The position numbers and the translations under genes were made by a program. A model generated the notes under the pieces. The model was not told the DNA's origin. It ran no database searches and was given only the letters and a program-made list of their open reading frames with translations. Positions 1 through 9,215 of a stretch of DNA of 25,339 bases are shown here, piece after piece (within the stretch, counting starts at the first letter, position 1; each line of letters begins with the position of its first letter). Origin of the DNA: Priapulus caudatus. Its lineage: Eukaryota > Priapulida > Priapulimorpha > Priapulimorphida > Priapulidae. Location of the stretch: assembly GCF_000485595.1 (NCBI RefSeq), contig NW_014577301.1, positions 23,019 to 48,357 on the forward strand, in the 5' to 3' direction.

Positions 1-115
1 GGCGTACGCGTACGCTCTCAAATTCGCTACGTGTGCCCCTTCGTGATCGGGCGATTAAATTCCCTGGCGATTTTAATCGCCGCGATCGGGCGATAAAATA
101 CGCTCGTGTGCCCCT
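1..115. repeat. Short GC-rich repeat cluster with GATCGGGCGAT motifs
   Basis: The block GTGTGCCCCT occurs twice, and GATCGGGCGAT is repeated on either side of a small hairpin formed by GCGATTAAA and TTTTAATCGC. The arrangement looks like the edge of a dispersed element truncated by the window start. No family is recognised. Confidence 0.4.
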
Positions 116-1242
116 AGCATTAGTCCGTAATTGAAATGTGTCTGCATGGTGACATAGATAATGGTTCAAAGTTAAGCGTGTAGATTATTCTTCTCAATGA
201 TGACGAACTATCTCACTGGTGTATGAACTTCGATCCGTACATTTATTTACTCATTGAGGTGTATTTATTGAAAGAAAATGAAATATTCCGAATGTGCTGA
301 GAGAGTTTGCAACAATATTCGCAACGATAATGGAGTTGATTGTCTGAGAAGTATTTCCGTACCCCCCCCCCTCCCCCAATGCTAGGAAGCAACCCTCTGG
401 CGTGTGTACAACAACCATATGCCATGCCACCTCCTAAATATTCGTCTAGCATGTTTTTAGCAATTGCTGGCAATTCCAAAGCACTATGATTTTCCCAACA
501 TTTTATTTCTACATGGTACGTGAAGAATTATTAAAAACTACACAGCAGATATGCAAAACAAGATCCCGACATGCATCCTGGAACTAATCCAGACACACAT
601 ATACAGTCAACAGTATATGTATTAGTAAATAGTCATTGTGGCTTGAAAAAACAAATTCTCCTAAAATAGTTTATGCAAGTGTAACTACACTGCATGGGCC
701 TTCACAAACTATATGTATAGTTCACTAAATGTATAGTTCAGTACTGCCATACTGTCAGAAAGCAGAAGCAAAACTGGAAAATACGTATGAAACGCCGGTC
801 AAAAACATCAATCGTAGTGTGTACATATAGTAGCTCAGCTGGCGAGAATCTATTGTTTATCCCGAATGACCCATGACCTGGGCAAACTCGCGCATGCGCA
901 GTTGTAATACCGAACTCGCTCATCAAAAGCACAGAGGTTATTTCAGAAGTATTGTATAACTGAACTTATTTAAACACAACTGTGTATGCACATGTGTGGC
1001 AGCACGCGTAGAGTTTGCCGCATGTGGCAGCGTAGTGCGTGTGCGCGTGCTTGTCTGAGTATAGGCGTGCGTGTTTCGATGTATGAGTGTATGCGTGGGT
1101 GTACGCGTACATGCGTCCATTCGTGCCTACATTTATTTGTGCATGTACGCGTAAGCTTGCGTATTTGCGAGGGCGAGTGGGTGTGTGCGTGCGTGCGTGC
1201 TTGCGTGCTTGGGTACGTTTCGTGCGAATATCGGGTACGTAC
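116..1242. other. Non-coding stretch downstream of the CCP exon
   Basis: No gene was recognised. A C-rich tract lies near 361-377. From about 985 to 1240 the plus strand is rich in GTGC/GTGT steps (a degenerate microsatellite), which creates Cys/Arg-rich or His/Thr-rich open frames of no significance. If the CCP exon belongs to a gene running leftwards, this is probably its intron. No further CCP cysteine pattern was visible on the minus strand. Confidence 0.5.
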
Positions 1243-1422
1243 TTATACATTTTGGCGGCCGCACGCTCCATTGCGACCGCGTGCAAATGGCGCGTCGTTC
1301 CCCGACGAGCCTGTAGCCCTCATCGCAGCTGAACAACGCTTTTCTCCCTCCAGACTCCAGCCAGCGTCTGCCGTTGCTGATTGGGCTCAGGTCCGGGCAT
1401 TCTTTATCCGACGATCGCTTCT
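1243..1422 (-). CDS. Single exon encoding one CCP/sushi (complement control protein) module, part of a larger extracellular protein
   Basis: Seen: on the minus strand the frame reads CPDLSPISNG, then FSCDEGYRLVGERRAIC, then TRSQWSVRPPKC. The four cysteines (codons at 1397-1399, 1325-1327, 1283-1285 and 1247-1249), the NG after the first Cys, the C-DEGY-x-L-x-G core, the single Trp and the final PPKC match the CCP family. In that family Cys pairs 1-3 and 2-4 and the fold is about 60 residues. A polypyrimidine-like stretch ending in CAG precedes base 1422 and GTACGT follows base 1243. Both junctions are phase 1 and the exon is exactly 180 nt, the classic symmetric CCP exon. Family knowledge: such modules occur in secreted or cell-surface complement regulators, selectins, adhesion receptors and polydom-like proteins. 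No signal peptide, second CCP module or neighbouring exon was found here, so the parent gene is unknown and this could be an orphan exon. The splice sites are predicted by eye. Confidence 0.8.
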
Positions 1423-2161
1423 CTGCGACAGATATAAATGCGGCATGTAGCATCCGCCAGACACCATCATGGTGTTAAACGCTCAATAACCTTACTTACA
1501 CGTAACGAGAAATAGCGTATAGTGCGTAAGCGCAATGATATACGCACAATAGCCTGTGGCTGTCCGACCAGGTTTGCCCATATCAGTTAAACGAACATAT
1601 ATCGAAAATGCATATCAAAATCATTTACATATCAACGGGTGTGGGAGAACGTAACGAGTAGGAGTAACAGTTTATATGACGGAGGAGGATGAAGGTCACG
1701 TGATGCGCTCTGATCTAACGCATTCAAGCCTGTATATAACTATTACTTAAGCAAAATGTTTTAGTCTTCTTTATATAAAGGTATTCATTCCATGTAAATG
1801 TCCTCTAGCACAGTGTTGAGTATAATATAGGATATATGCTTGACCAGTCATATCATAATTATATGCTCTACTATTCCCTCACACACGACAATCAAGAAGC
1901 GAAGGTGGGTGTGTGGAATGACAGCATCTCGCACTTGGCATGGCACGAGGATTGTGTTTACTAACGATGCTATTTCCCTGTAGCTATGCACTTTAAGAGC
2001 ACGGCAACGCGAGTTTGCAAAGCATATTCTGCGATTTTTCAAAAAGGGCTCTGCTACATATTGGAGGCTGCGGCCTGCAGGTGATTCGATCGCAGTATGC
2101 AATACAACAGCACGATACTGACGTTTTGCAAATACAATTGCTGTATGTACGCGTGCCCACG
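1423..2161. other. Non-coding stretch, probably intron upstream of the CCP exon
   Basis: AT-rich to mixed sequence. A 112-codon minus-strand frame at 1848-2186 runs into the GT array and resembles no known domain. No promoter or signal-peptide exon could be supported. Confidence 0.45.
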
Positions 2162-2202
2162 CGCGTGTGCGTATATGTGTGTGCATGTATATGTATGTGT
2201 GT

Positions 2203-2258
<56 letters not shown>

Positions 2259-2397
2259 AGCGTGTGCGTGTGCAATGCGTGTGCGGTGTGCGTGTGCGTG
2301 TGCTGTGCGTGGGCGTGTGCGTGTGCGGTTGCGTGTGGCGGTGTGGTGTGTGCGTGTGCGTGTGCGTGTGCGTGTGCGTGTGCGTGTGCGTGTGCGT

Positions 2398-2441
<44 letters not shown>

Positions 2442-2550
2442 TATTTGCGTGTGCGTGTGCGTGTGCGTGTGCGTGTGCGTGTGCGGTGTGCGTGTGCGTG
2501 TGCGTGTGCGTCGTGTGCGTGTGCGTGTGCGTGTGCGTGTACGTGTGCGT

Positions 2551-2583
<33 letters not shown>

Positions 2584-2594
2584 CGGCGCGCATT
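2162..2594. repeat. Long compound microsatellite, (GT)n with GTGTGC hexamers
   Basis: More than 400 nt of almost perfect alternating purine-pyrimidine sequence: pure (GT)n runs near 2193-2255, 2411-2440 and 2561-2583, with GTGTGC hexamer arrays and small interruptions between. All three frames on both strands stay open through it (Cys-Val, Arg-Val, His-Thr and His-Ala proteins), which is a property of the repeat and not evidence of coding. Such tracts can adopt Z-DNA, and their assembled length is often unreliable. Confidence 0.95.
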
Positions 2595-3195
2595 CGAATT
2601 TCATTGTAATCTAACCACGCTTTCTATGCCAGCCATGGGTAACCTATCGGCGCACCACGTAATTTTTTATAGCGTTTAGCGCTGGTGCTATCTCTCCTAT
2701 ATGAGGCCAGCCACTCGCCGTGTCTGTACGCCTCTCCATGGAAACTGCATTCGCGTTTGTAATGTTTGCAGACTAGGAATAATAAACGGCTAAAGGCGAC
2801 ATAATGACGCGGCGAGCCGGCTCGGTCTAATCTCGGCGCACGCGGCGCGCTTATAAATATTTATTTTCAATTTAATGCACCTCCTTTATATCTAGTCTCT
2901 GCCGTGAGGGGCGGCACTCTACTCGCGCGCCCGTTATCTGCCGGGTCTATGCTTACAGGACTGTATATGCCTATGCTATGCTGTATCGCCGCTATACTGT
3001 ATCGGACATACTGTATACATCGGATATATGTTTATACTGTATCGCCGGTAGAGACCGCCCTCTACACTGCTGCTCTTGTACGTTGATGTAGCACGAAGCA
3101 CGTATACGCACGCATATACGACCTACCTATACCACCACAAACACGCCCTACACTAGCGCACACATGCACGCACGTACGCAATTTAGTAGGCACGC
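2595..3195. other. Non-coding stretch with a small TACTGTATCG tandem
   Basis: Between about 2955 and 3050 the motif TACTGTATCG and variants recur several times as an imperfect minisatellite. The rest is mixed-composition DNA without a recognisable gene. An AT-rich patch with TATAAATATTTATT at 2851-2864 is not followed by a credible reading frame. Confidence 0.5.
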
Positions 3196-3201
3196 AGCTA
3201 G

Positions 3202-3999
3202 TCCGGGGCGTCATGCAGGACAGGCATTTTTGTACCTATAAACTTGACAAAAATGAGTTTTGTGGGACAAAACTCAATTTTTGTCTAACAAAAGTCAATT
3301 TGTGAAACAAAACTCAATTCTGTCAATCCTGTCCCACAAAACTCGATTTTTGTGAACACAAAACTCAATTCTGTCAATCCTGTCCCACAAAACTCAATTT
3401 TGTGAACACAAACTCAATTCTGTCAATCCTGCTCCCACAAAGCTCAATTTTGTAAACACAAAACTCAATTCTGTCAATCCTGCTTCCACAAAACTCGATT
3501 TTGTTGCCCAAATATGGCACACGCATGTAAGAAGGGCTACCATTGGTCAGAAACTGGGCTGGAGAAATGTGTCACGTCGCCATCTTGTTTCTTAACTTTA
3601 GTGACCCATTTCTCCAAGCCCAGTTTCTGACCAATGGTAGCCCTTCTTACATGCTTGTGCCATATTTGGGCAACAAAATCGAGTTTTGTGGAACAGGATT
3701 GACAGAATTAAGTTTTGGGGAACAGGATTGACAGAATTGAGTTTTGTGTTTACAAAATTGAGTTTTGTGGGACAGGATTGACAGAATTGAGTTTTGTGTT
3801 CACAAAATTGAGTTTTGTGCGGACAGGATTGACAGATATTGAGTTTTGTGTTCACAAAATTGAGTTTTGTGAGAAGCAGGATTGACAAGAACTGAGTTTT
3901 GTGTTCACAAAATTGACTTTGTGAGACAGAATTGAGTTTTGTGCCACAAAAGTGAGTTTTGTAAGACAGAATTGAGCCCTGTCCTGCATGGCGCCCCGT
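3202..3999. mobile_element. Foldback element: ~800-bp near-palindrome with minisatellite-filled arms
   Basis: The left arm (3202-3575) and right arm (3601-3999) are reverse complements along their length, joined by a 25-nt loop (3576-3600). The outer ends read CGGGGCG-x-CATGCAGGACAGG and its complement. AGCTAG stands immediately outside both ends (3196-3201 and 4000-4005), a possible target-site duplication. The arms consist of repeated units of about 46-50 nt built from CACAAAACTCAATTTTGT and CTGTCAATCCTGTCC. The innermost ~75 nt of each arm (CCATTGGTCAGAAACTGGGC and onwards) is unique. This is the architecture of foldback-type non-autonomous DNA transposons. No transposase is present; the 152-codon minus-strand frame over the right arm is only a repeat translation. 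The arms differ by small indels and substitutions. Superfamily unknown. Confidence 0.75.
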
Positions 4000-4062
4000 A
4001 GCTAGACACACGCACGCGCGCATTTTTGTGAGGCACACACGTCCATGTGCGCACACACGACG

Positions 4063-4066
<4 letters not shown>

Positions 4067-4093
<27 letters not shown>

Positions 4094-4248
4094 TGTGCGT
4101 GCGTGCGTGCGTGCGTGCCTGCGTGCGCGGCGCGTGCGTGCGTGCCGTGTGTGTGTGTGCGTGTGTGTGCGTGTGGTCGTGCGTGCGTGCGTGCGTACGT
4201 GTGTGTGTGTGTATGTGTGTGTGTGTGTGTGTGTGTGTTTGTGTGTTT
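4067..4248. repeat. Compound (GT)n / (GTGC)n microsatellite
   Basis: (GT)n flanks two stretches of (GTGC)n. Open Cys-Val-Arg frames across it are artefacts of the repeat. Confidence 0.95.
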
Positions 4249-4300
4249 AGTTAATTATTTGCATATGCAATATATATTGCAGTGCCTTCCATATAATATA

Positions 4301-4356
4301 GGAACATCTGAATTCATATATATATATAATATTATATATATGTCTTCAGATGTTCC
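4301..4356. repeat. Hairpin with perfect 12-bp arms around an AT microsatellite
   Basis: GGAACATCTGAA at 4301-4312 is exactly complementary to TTCAGATGTTCC at 4345-4356. The 32-nt middle is almost purely TA. It could be a tiny MITE with an expanded TA core or a cruciform-prone microsatellite. No coding content. Confidence 0.75.
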
Positions 4357-4478
4357 TCACGAGATGGATGTGCGATCGACTAGATTCCGGCGATCTAATA
4401 GCCAACAAGGGCCAGCTATAAGTCATGTACTCTATTGAATGTAAGACTTGTTAAATCTACAGAATATTTATTGCGATA

Positions 4479-4597
4479 AAGAATGTACGCTTAACCGTAA
4501 CCTACCCACAGTTAAAATCAGGCGAAACTTTTAAAAATTAAAAAATGAATACAATATAAATTTAGATTGTTTTATATCTATTACTCATGCAGGGTTC
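4479..4597 (+). repeat. Dispersed repeat, copy 1
   Basis: Shares with 9603-9733, in the same orientation, the landmarks GTACGCTTAACC, TAACCTA, an A-rich middle with AAAATGAAT, and ATTACTCATGCAGGGTTC at the right end. Overall similarity by eye is about 70-75 percent. The length and lack of an ORF suggest a SINE or MITE fragment. Family unknown. Confidence 0.6.
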
Positions 4598-4627
4598 CAA
4601 ATCTATACCAATCTATCTATGATCAAT

Positions 4628-4672
4628 GCGATCGATCGATCTATCGAGTTTTCTATCTATCTATCTACCTAT
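4628..4672. repeat. GATC / CTAT tetranucleotide repeat
   Basis: Short runs of GATC then CTAT units, continuous with AT-rich sequence. No gene. Confidence 0.8.
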
Positions 4673-4692
4673 ATAATATATATTGATATATA

Positions 4693-4902
4693 CAGAAAAT
4701 ATTGAAATGACAACAAACTGGAGACATATTTATGCTCTAACGGTTTTCAATTTATTAGCTATTCAGGTGCATATCATATATATATATTTATATATATGAA
4801 TGATAAATATATATACACATATGATATGCACCTGAAGAGCTAATAAAATGAAAACGTTAGTCCAAAATTATGTCTCCAGTTGTTGTCATTTCAATATTTT
4901 CT
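4693..4902. repeat. 210-bp imperfect palindrome with AT-rich centre
   Basis: The left arm begins CAGAAAATATTGAAATGACA and contains GGAGACATA, CTCTAACG and TTCAGGTGCATATCATAT. The right arm contains the complements in reverse order: ATATGATATGCACCTGAA, CGTTAG, TATGTCTCC and TGTCATTTCAATATTTTCT. Arms are about 90-95 bp with a few mismatches and indels; the centre is TA-rich. The form is that of a MITE or foldback remnant. No ORF. Confidence 0.8.
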
Positions 4903-4943
4903 ATTTTCTGTGTAATTTAACTTGCATTTGGGAAAACTGAACT

Positions 4944-4946
<3 letters not shown>

Positions 4947-4982
<36 letters not shown>

Positions 4983-5007
4983 CATCTATCTATCTATCCA
5001 TCCATTC

Positions 5008-5069
<62 letters not shown>

Positions 5070-5137
5070 TTATTTATATATCTATCTCTCTTTCTTTCTT
5101 TCTATCTATTCATTTAACTATTTTTTCCATCTATCTA

Positions 5138-5175
<38 letters not shown>

Positions 5176-5308
5176 AATTTATCTATCCATTTTTCTTTCT
5201 TTCTATCTATTCATTTTCTATTTTTTCATCTATCTATCTGTCTATCTATATATCTATCTATTTATCTATCCATCTTTCTTTCTTTCTACCTATTCATTTA
5301 TCTATTTT

Positions 5309-5339
<31 letters not shown>

Positions 5340-5340
5340 A

Positions 5341-5371
<31 letters not shown>

Positions 5372-5385
5372 ATATATCTACAGTC
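4947..5385. repeat. Compound microsatellite field: (AT)n, (ATCT)n, (CTTT)n, (CT)n
   Basis: Successive runs of TA (4947-4980), CTAT/ATCT (4983-5075), CTTT, CT and again TA (5152-5175 and 5340-5378). Long Tyr-Ile/Leu-Ser/Ile-Tyr open frames here are repeat translations. Confidence 0.95.
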
Positions 5386-5462
5386 AGCGTCATTTCGGGT
5401 GCGAACAAACATGTCTCAGTTGGCAGGTAGATATAGGATTTCTTTCACCGTACTATTACTAA

Positions 5463-5636
5463 ATGGCGGCTAGAACATCGAAAAGGATTCTTGGTGTTTA
5501 CAAACCACGCACATCGCCTACGTTCCCACGACGTGTCGCCCTGCACAAAAAGCACCAAATTCACGAGGAAAATGATGACAGTTTGTCGAGACGCGTACAC
5601 CTCAGACCAACGGCGCAACGTCATGAACATAATTGA
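5463..5636 (+). CDS. Small ORF (57 codons), unrecognised, weak candidate first exon
   Basis: An ATG with G at +4 and A at -3 opens a 57-codon frame starting MAARTSKRILGVYKPR, rich in Arg, Lys and His, with a downstream acidic patch HEENDDS and a stop at 5634-5636. It lies in the only non-repetitive stretch between two microsatellite fields (about 5390-5760), and its composition is more protein-like than that of most frames in this window. Competing frames are also open here (72 codons at 5491-5709 on plus, 61 codons at 5445-5630 on minus), which weakens the case. I do not recognise a family, and no convincing splice donor lies inside the frame. It may be chance. Confidence 0.2.
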   Translation: MAARTSKRILGVYKPRTSPTFPRRVALHKKHQIHEENDDSLSRRVHLRPTAQRHEHN

Positions 5637-5865
5637 TGGGAGTTTTATAATACATCACTCCATGTTGCGCTTAATGAGCGAGAATCATGGACGCTCCATC
5701 TTACGTTAGGATTGTGGACGCAGGGCAAACGAGGCCCCAGATTCGACTACCATGTAGGTGTCGAGAATAAGAGCGCATACGTACAGACAATCATGAGCTG
5801 CACGCACGCTCGCACTGACGCATACGCACTCCCGCACGCACGCGCATGAACACACAACGCGTCCG

Positions 5866-5873
5866 CACGCACG

Positions 5874-5936
<63 letters not shown>

Positions 5937-6055
5937 CACACACACGCACGCACGCACACACACACACACACCACATACACATAAACACACATACACATAC
6001 ACATATATACATATATATATATATTATAATATAATATATATATATATATATAATA
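5866..6055. repeat. (ACGC)n, (AC)n and (AT)n compound microsatellite
   Basis: A run of ACGC units (about 5866-5940) passes into AC (to about 5997) and then TA-rich repeat (5996-6055). Open frames on both strands are repeat translations. Confidence 0.95.
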
Positions 6056-6334
6056 TATATAATCTAATTAATTCCCAATTTTGAAAAACAAGTACAAAAG
6101 TATCAAAAGTAAAGACAACTTTAATGTATTTTTATGAACTACGCTAAATCCAGATTATTCACCGGAAACCATTTTATATAGTTTTTATGCAAGTTTATTT
6201 AATCCGTCCCATACCAATGTACTGCAAGAAGACATTAGAACAAGTCACACAGAATCAATGTGAGAATGAATCACATGAGACCAAATAAATTTTGAAAGAA
6301 TTCAATGACTACGGCAAGTGAGGGCAACAGAGGT

Positions 6335-6430
6335 GGCGAGAGAGCGGGTGGAAGGGGAGAAGGAGAGGGAGGAAAGAGAGGGAGAGAGATAACAAGACAG
6401 AGAGAGAGAGGGGGAGCGAGAGAGAAGACA
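6335..6430. repeat. (GA)n-rich purine tract in the left arm
   Basis: Purine-rich AGAGAGGG repeats, mirrored by the pyrimidine tract at 9088-9215 in the opposite arm. Confidence 0.9.
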
Positions 6431-6699
6431 CTCTTTCTATGACGTTATTTACATTTGCACCCATGCCAGAGTGCAGCCAACAACGTATTAATGACACCGT
6501 ATGTGGAAGAGGCAATGTACGTTAAGCGAGTAACCGACTACGTGTACTAATGGGCATTGAGATGACAGATGTCGGTATTCTCGAAATCTCCTTAGGCTAG
6601 TGTTGACGTTCCACTCTGTATAGTCTTTGATCTAGCATTGACGTTACCATTGGTCTCGCAGCTTGGTCAGCCTGACTACATCATTACGTTTGCACTGTA

Positions 6700-7121
6700 C
6701 AGTAGAAGTCAAAAAACCCGGATGCCATAAAATCCGGACCACCCGATAATCGGGACTTTTCATGAACTCTCAAATTTAACTCTTTGTAAAACAACTTCCG
6801 CTTTTATTTGTTTACGGTATTTTTTACCAAGTTCATTTTTAAACATGATTTCAAGTATCACACGCTCTTTTTTGTGGTGAAAAATTATTAGGTTTACATT
6901 TTTGTCAAGTGTTGACTTTATTTCACTTAAAAACTGCTCGTTTTGATAAATGGAGCATGCTGTATTTGCGAATGAATAGCCTATCAAAAGTTACCTGTTC
7001 ATCTCTTCTTTAATCTTCCTTAAATTTGAATTTTAAAAGTATAGACTGCCCGAGAATCCGGAAAATCCGAAAATCTGGACCAGCCCAATCCCCGAGCAGT
7101 CCGAATTTTTTACTTCTACTG
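6700..7121. mobile_element. Non-autonomous pogo/Tigger-like (Tc1/mariner superfamily) DNA transposon
   Basis: The termini are inverted repeats. The left end begins CAGTAGAAGTCAAAAAACCC; the right end read in reverse begins CAGTAGAAGTAAAAAATTCG. Subterminal CCGGA/CGGG motifs follow on both sides. TA precedes the left end (6698-6699) and CA follows the right end (7122-7123), consistent with a TA target duplication with one mutated copy. Terminal CAGT plus a TA target is typical of the pogo/Tigger group. At 422 bp it is far too short for a transposase gene. A 75-codon minus-strand frame (6760-6987) is open, but I see no DDE or CENP-B-type DNA-binding signature in it. The opposite arm of the surrounding inverted duplication lacks the insertion, which supports the boundaries. 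Confidence 0.8.
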
Positions 7122-8041
7122 CATGTATACTGCTGAGTTTGTAGTGTGCTGCGTTGACAGTCTGGCAAGTTGACAGGGTTTACCTAATCTGACCTGTATT
7201 CGATCACCGTCCTGGTACCCATGCTCTATCTATATATGTTTTCCATTCTAATAATGGTTTGTGTATAGGCCTACCGGCACCTGCCTATATTTATCATATA
7301 AATGTAACAGCAATAATGCATAAATAGATCTCTTATAAGATCTTATAAATATTTAAGAAGTCTTTTATTAAAATGTGGTTCTGGTTTTTCTTTCTGCTAC
7401 GAGTATATTTGTTGTTCAATTTACCTCAATGTGATCGATCAAAGTAAGTCATTTAATAATGAATTTTGTTTAATATATAATAATATATATTTTGTAATTT
7501 AATTTAATCTGTAAATGATTACTTTTGCAAAAATAAAGTATCAAACATTTTTATCACGATTTATATATAATACTGCGTAAATCATTTTATTGCACCATAA
7601 TACACAAACTCATATTTTAGTTTTATTGATTTAATGAAAGTGTAATGAAAACCCATGATAGATTAACAATTTAGTGAGTACAATAATCAAGTTCAGTTGT
7701 AGACGGGTTTCTATGGCAGCAATAGCAATTTAACTGCAAATAACAACATAAATTACACAAGAAAACCCCTGAAACCCACAATTAATGAAGAATACCTAAC
7801 ACATTGTGATTAGATCTAACTAATATAAGAGTAATCATATGGTCAAACGTGGAATTTAAACTCAAAACATAGGCATACCATGGTTGTGGAAATACAGAGT
7901 AGACATGACACATATGTTTTCTAAGCATAACCATATAACCTCGTAATGACTAGTCTGAAAAGTCGATTGAGCTAGCGTTGATCTATCGATTTGATTAACT
8001 TTCTCTATCGGTTTTCGGTATAGTTTCTTCAACCTTAAAAA

Positions 8042-8130
8042 CTGGGTCCCGTTGCCAGAAACAAAAGTAGTCTTAACATTAGTCTTAACATTAACCTTAA
8101 CTTTACGATGTTTCCGATAACGGGCCCCTG
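8042..8130. repeat. Hairpin at the symmetry centre of the inverted duplication
   Basis: CTGGGTCCCGTTGCCAGAAACA is mirrored imperfectly by TGTTTCCGATAACGGGCCCC. The loop contains repeats of CTTAACATTA. The compact stem could itself be a small MITE, or the pivot around which the duplication arose. Confidence 0.65.
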
Positions 8131-9087
8131 GTCTTTAGGCCTACGTGGTTGTGAGGCTACACTGGTTAAACATACACTACAGTGTCAGGTCTACTCTGTA
8201 TTCCTACAGCCATCAGATGCTAGTAGTTAGAATCCCATTTCTACCATATAATTGCTCTCATATTAGTTCGTTATCAGAATGTATAAAGTATTTTCCATTA
8301 GTTATGTATTTGTAGGGGTATTCTACTGTTGGGATTTGCAGTTTATTCGCTATTGTTGTCAGTGAAACAGGTCTACAATTGAACTTGTTCACCGATTGTG
8401 AAGCCATAATGGGTTTTCATTATACGTTCATGAAATCAATAAAACTAATATAGGATTTTGTGTAGGCCTATTATGGTACAAATAAGAAATTCACACACTA
8501 ATATATATATATATATATATGCCAATCATAATAAAGATACGTTTGATACGTTATTCTTGCAACAGTAACAATTTATATTACGAAATAACTCACGTTGATC
8601 AATTATCTTCTTAACAGTGAGGTAGATAATTTAATTATGTAGTATTGCTGTTACATTTATATGTTAAATATATATAAGACGGTGCGGGTATTCACCAGCC
8701 GTTAATAGAGTGGAAAACGTATACAGATGCAGTATGGCATGGCAGTGATGGAATACGGGGCAAATTACGTAACCGCTACCATCTTGCTAGACTGTAAAGG
8801 CAGCACGCTAGAAACTCAGCAGTACATAGTGCAAACTGTAGCCCCGACTGACAAGGCTGCAAGACCAACGATAACGTCAATGCAAGCATGAAGGCTAAAA
8901 AAAGCTGCGGAACGAAGGTAAACACTAGACTGAAGAGGTTTGGGACTAATGACCAATCGTCTCAATTCACATCGATACAATAGACGTTTAACTTACATTG
9001 GCTCTTCCACATATATACCGTGTAACTCGTACGTTGCTGTCTGCGCTCTGGCATGGATGGTGATATAAATAACGTCCATAAAAGAGA

Positions 9088-9215
9088 GAGAATCTTCTCT
9101 CTCGCTCCCCCTCTCCCTGTCTTGTTCTCTGTCCTAGCTCCTCCTCTTCCTCCACCTCCTCTCTCCCCACCTCCTCTCTCACCACCTCCTCTCTCTCCAT
9201 CTCTGTCGCTCTCTC
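9088..9215. repeat. CT-rich tract in the right arm
   Basis: CTCTCTC and CTCCTCCTC repeats complementary in position and sequence to the GA tract at 6335-6430. Pro/Leu/Ser open frames are repeat translations. Confidence 0.9.

Noticed and set aside
243-479. 78-codon minus frame containing LGGGMAYGCC and a Gly run
   Set aside because: The Gly run comes from a poly-C tract, no domain is recognised, and no splice signals support it.
986-1450. 154-codon plus-strand frame over the CCP exon
   Set aside because: It is the antisense shadow of the CCP module plus the GTGC-rich region; the minus strand has family signatures and splice sites.
1993-2614. Six overlapping open frames of 112-203 codons (Cys-Val, His-Thr, Arg-Val, His-Ala polymers)
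   Set aside because: They are translations of the GT/GTGTGC microsatellite; every frame is open because the repeat contains no stop codon.
3598-4056. 152-codon minus-strand frame with repeated KLNFVNTKLN-type peptides
   Set aside because: It is the minisatellite of the foldback element read through; its periodicity follows the DNA repeat and it is broken in the other arm.
4922-5430. 84- and 161-codon Ile/Tyr/Leu/Ser frames
   Set aside because: Translation of AT, ATCT and CT microsatellites.
5866-5940. CRISPR-like or regularly spaced array from the ACGC repeats
   Set aside because: There is no spacer diversity; it is a simple tetranucleotide repeat.
6760-6987. 75-codon minus-strand frame inside the pogo/Tigger-like element as a transposase remnant
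   Set aside because: No DDE motif or DNA-binding signature could be seen, and the AT-rich composition makes a chance frame of this length plausible.
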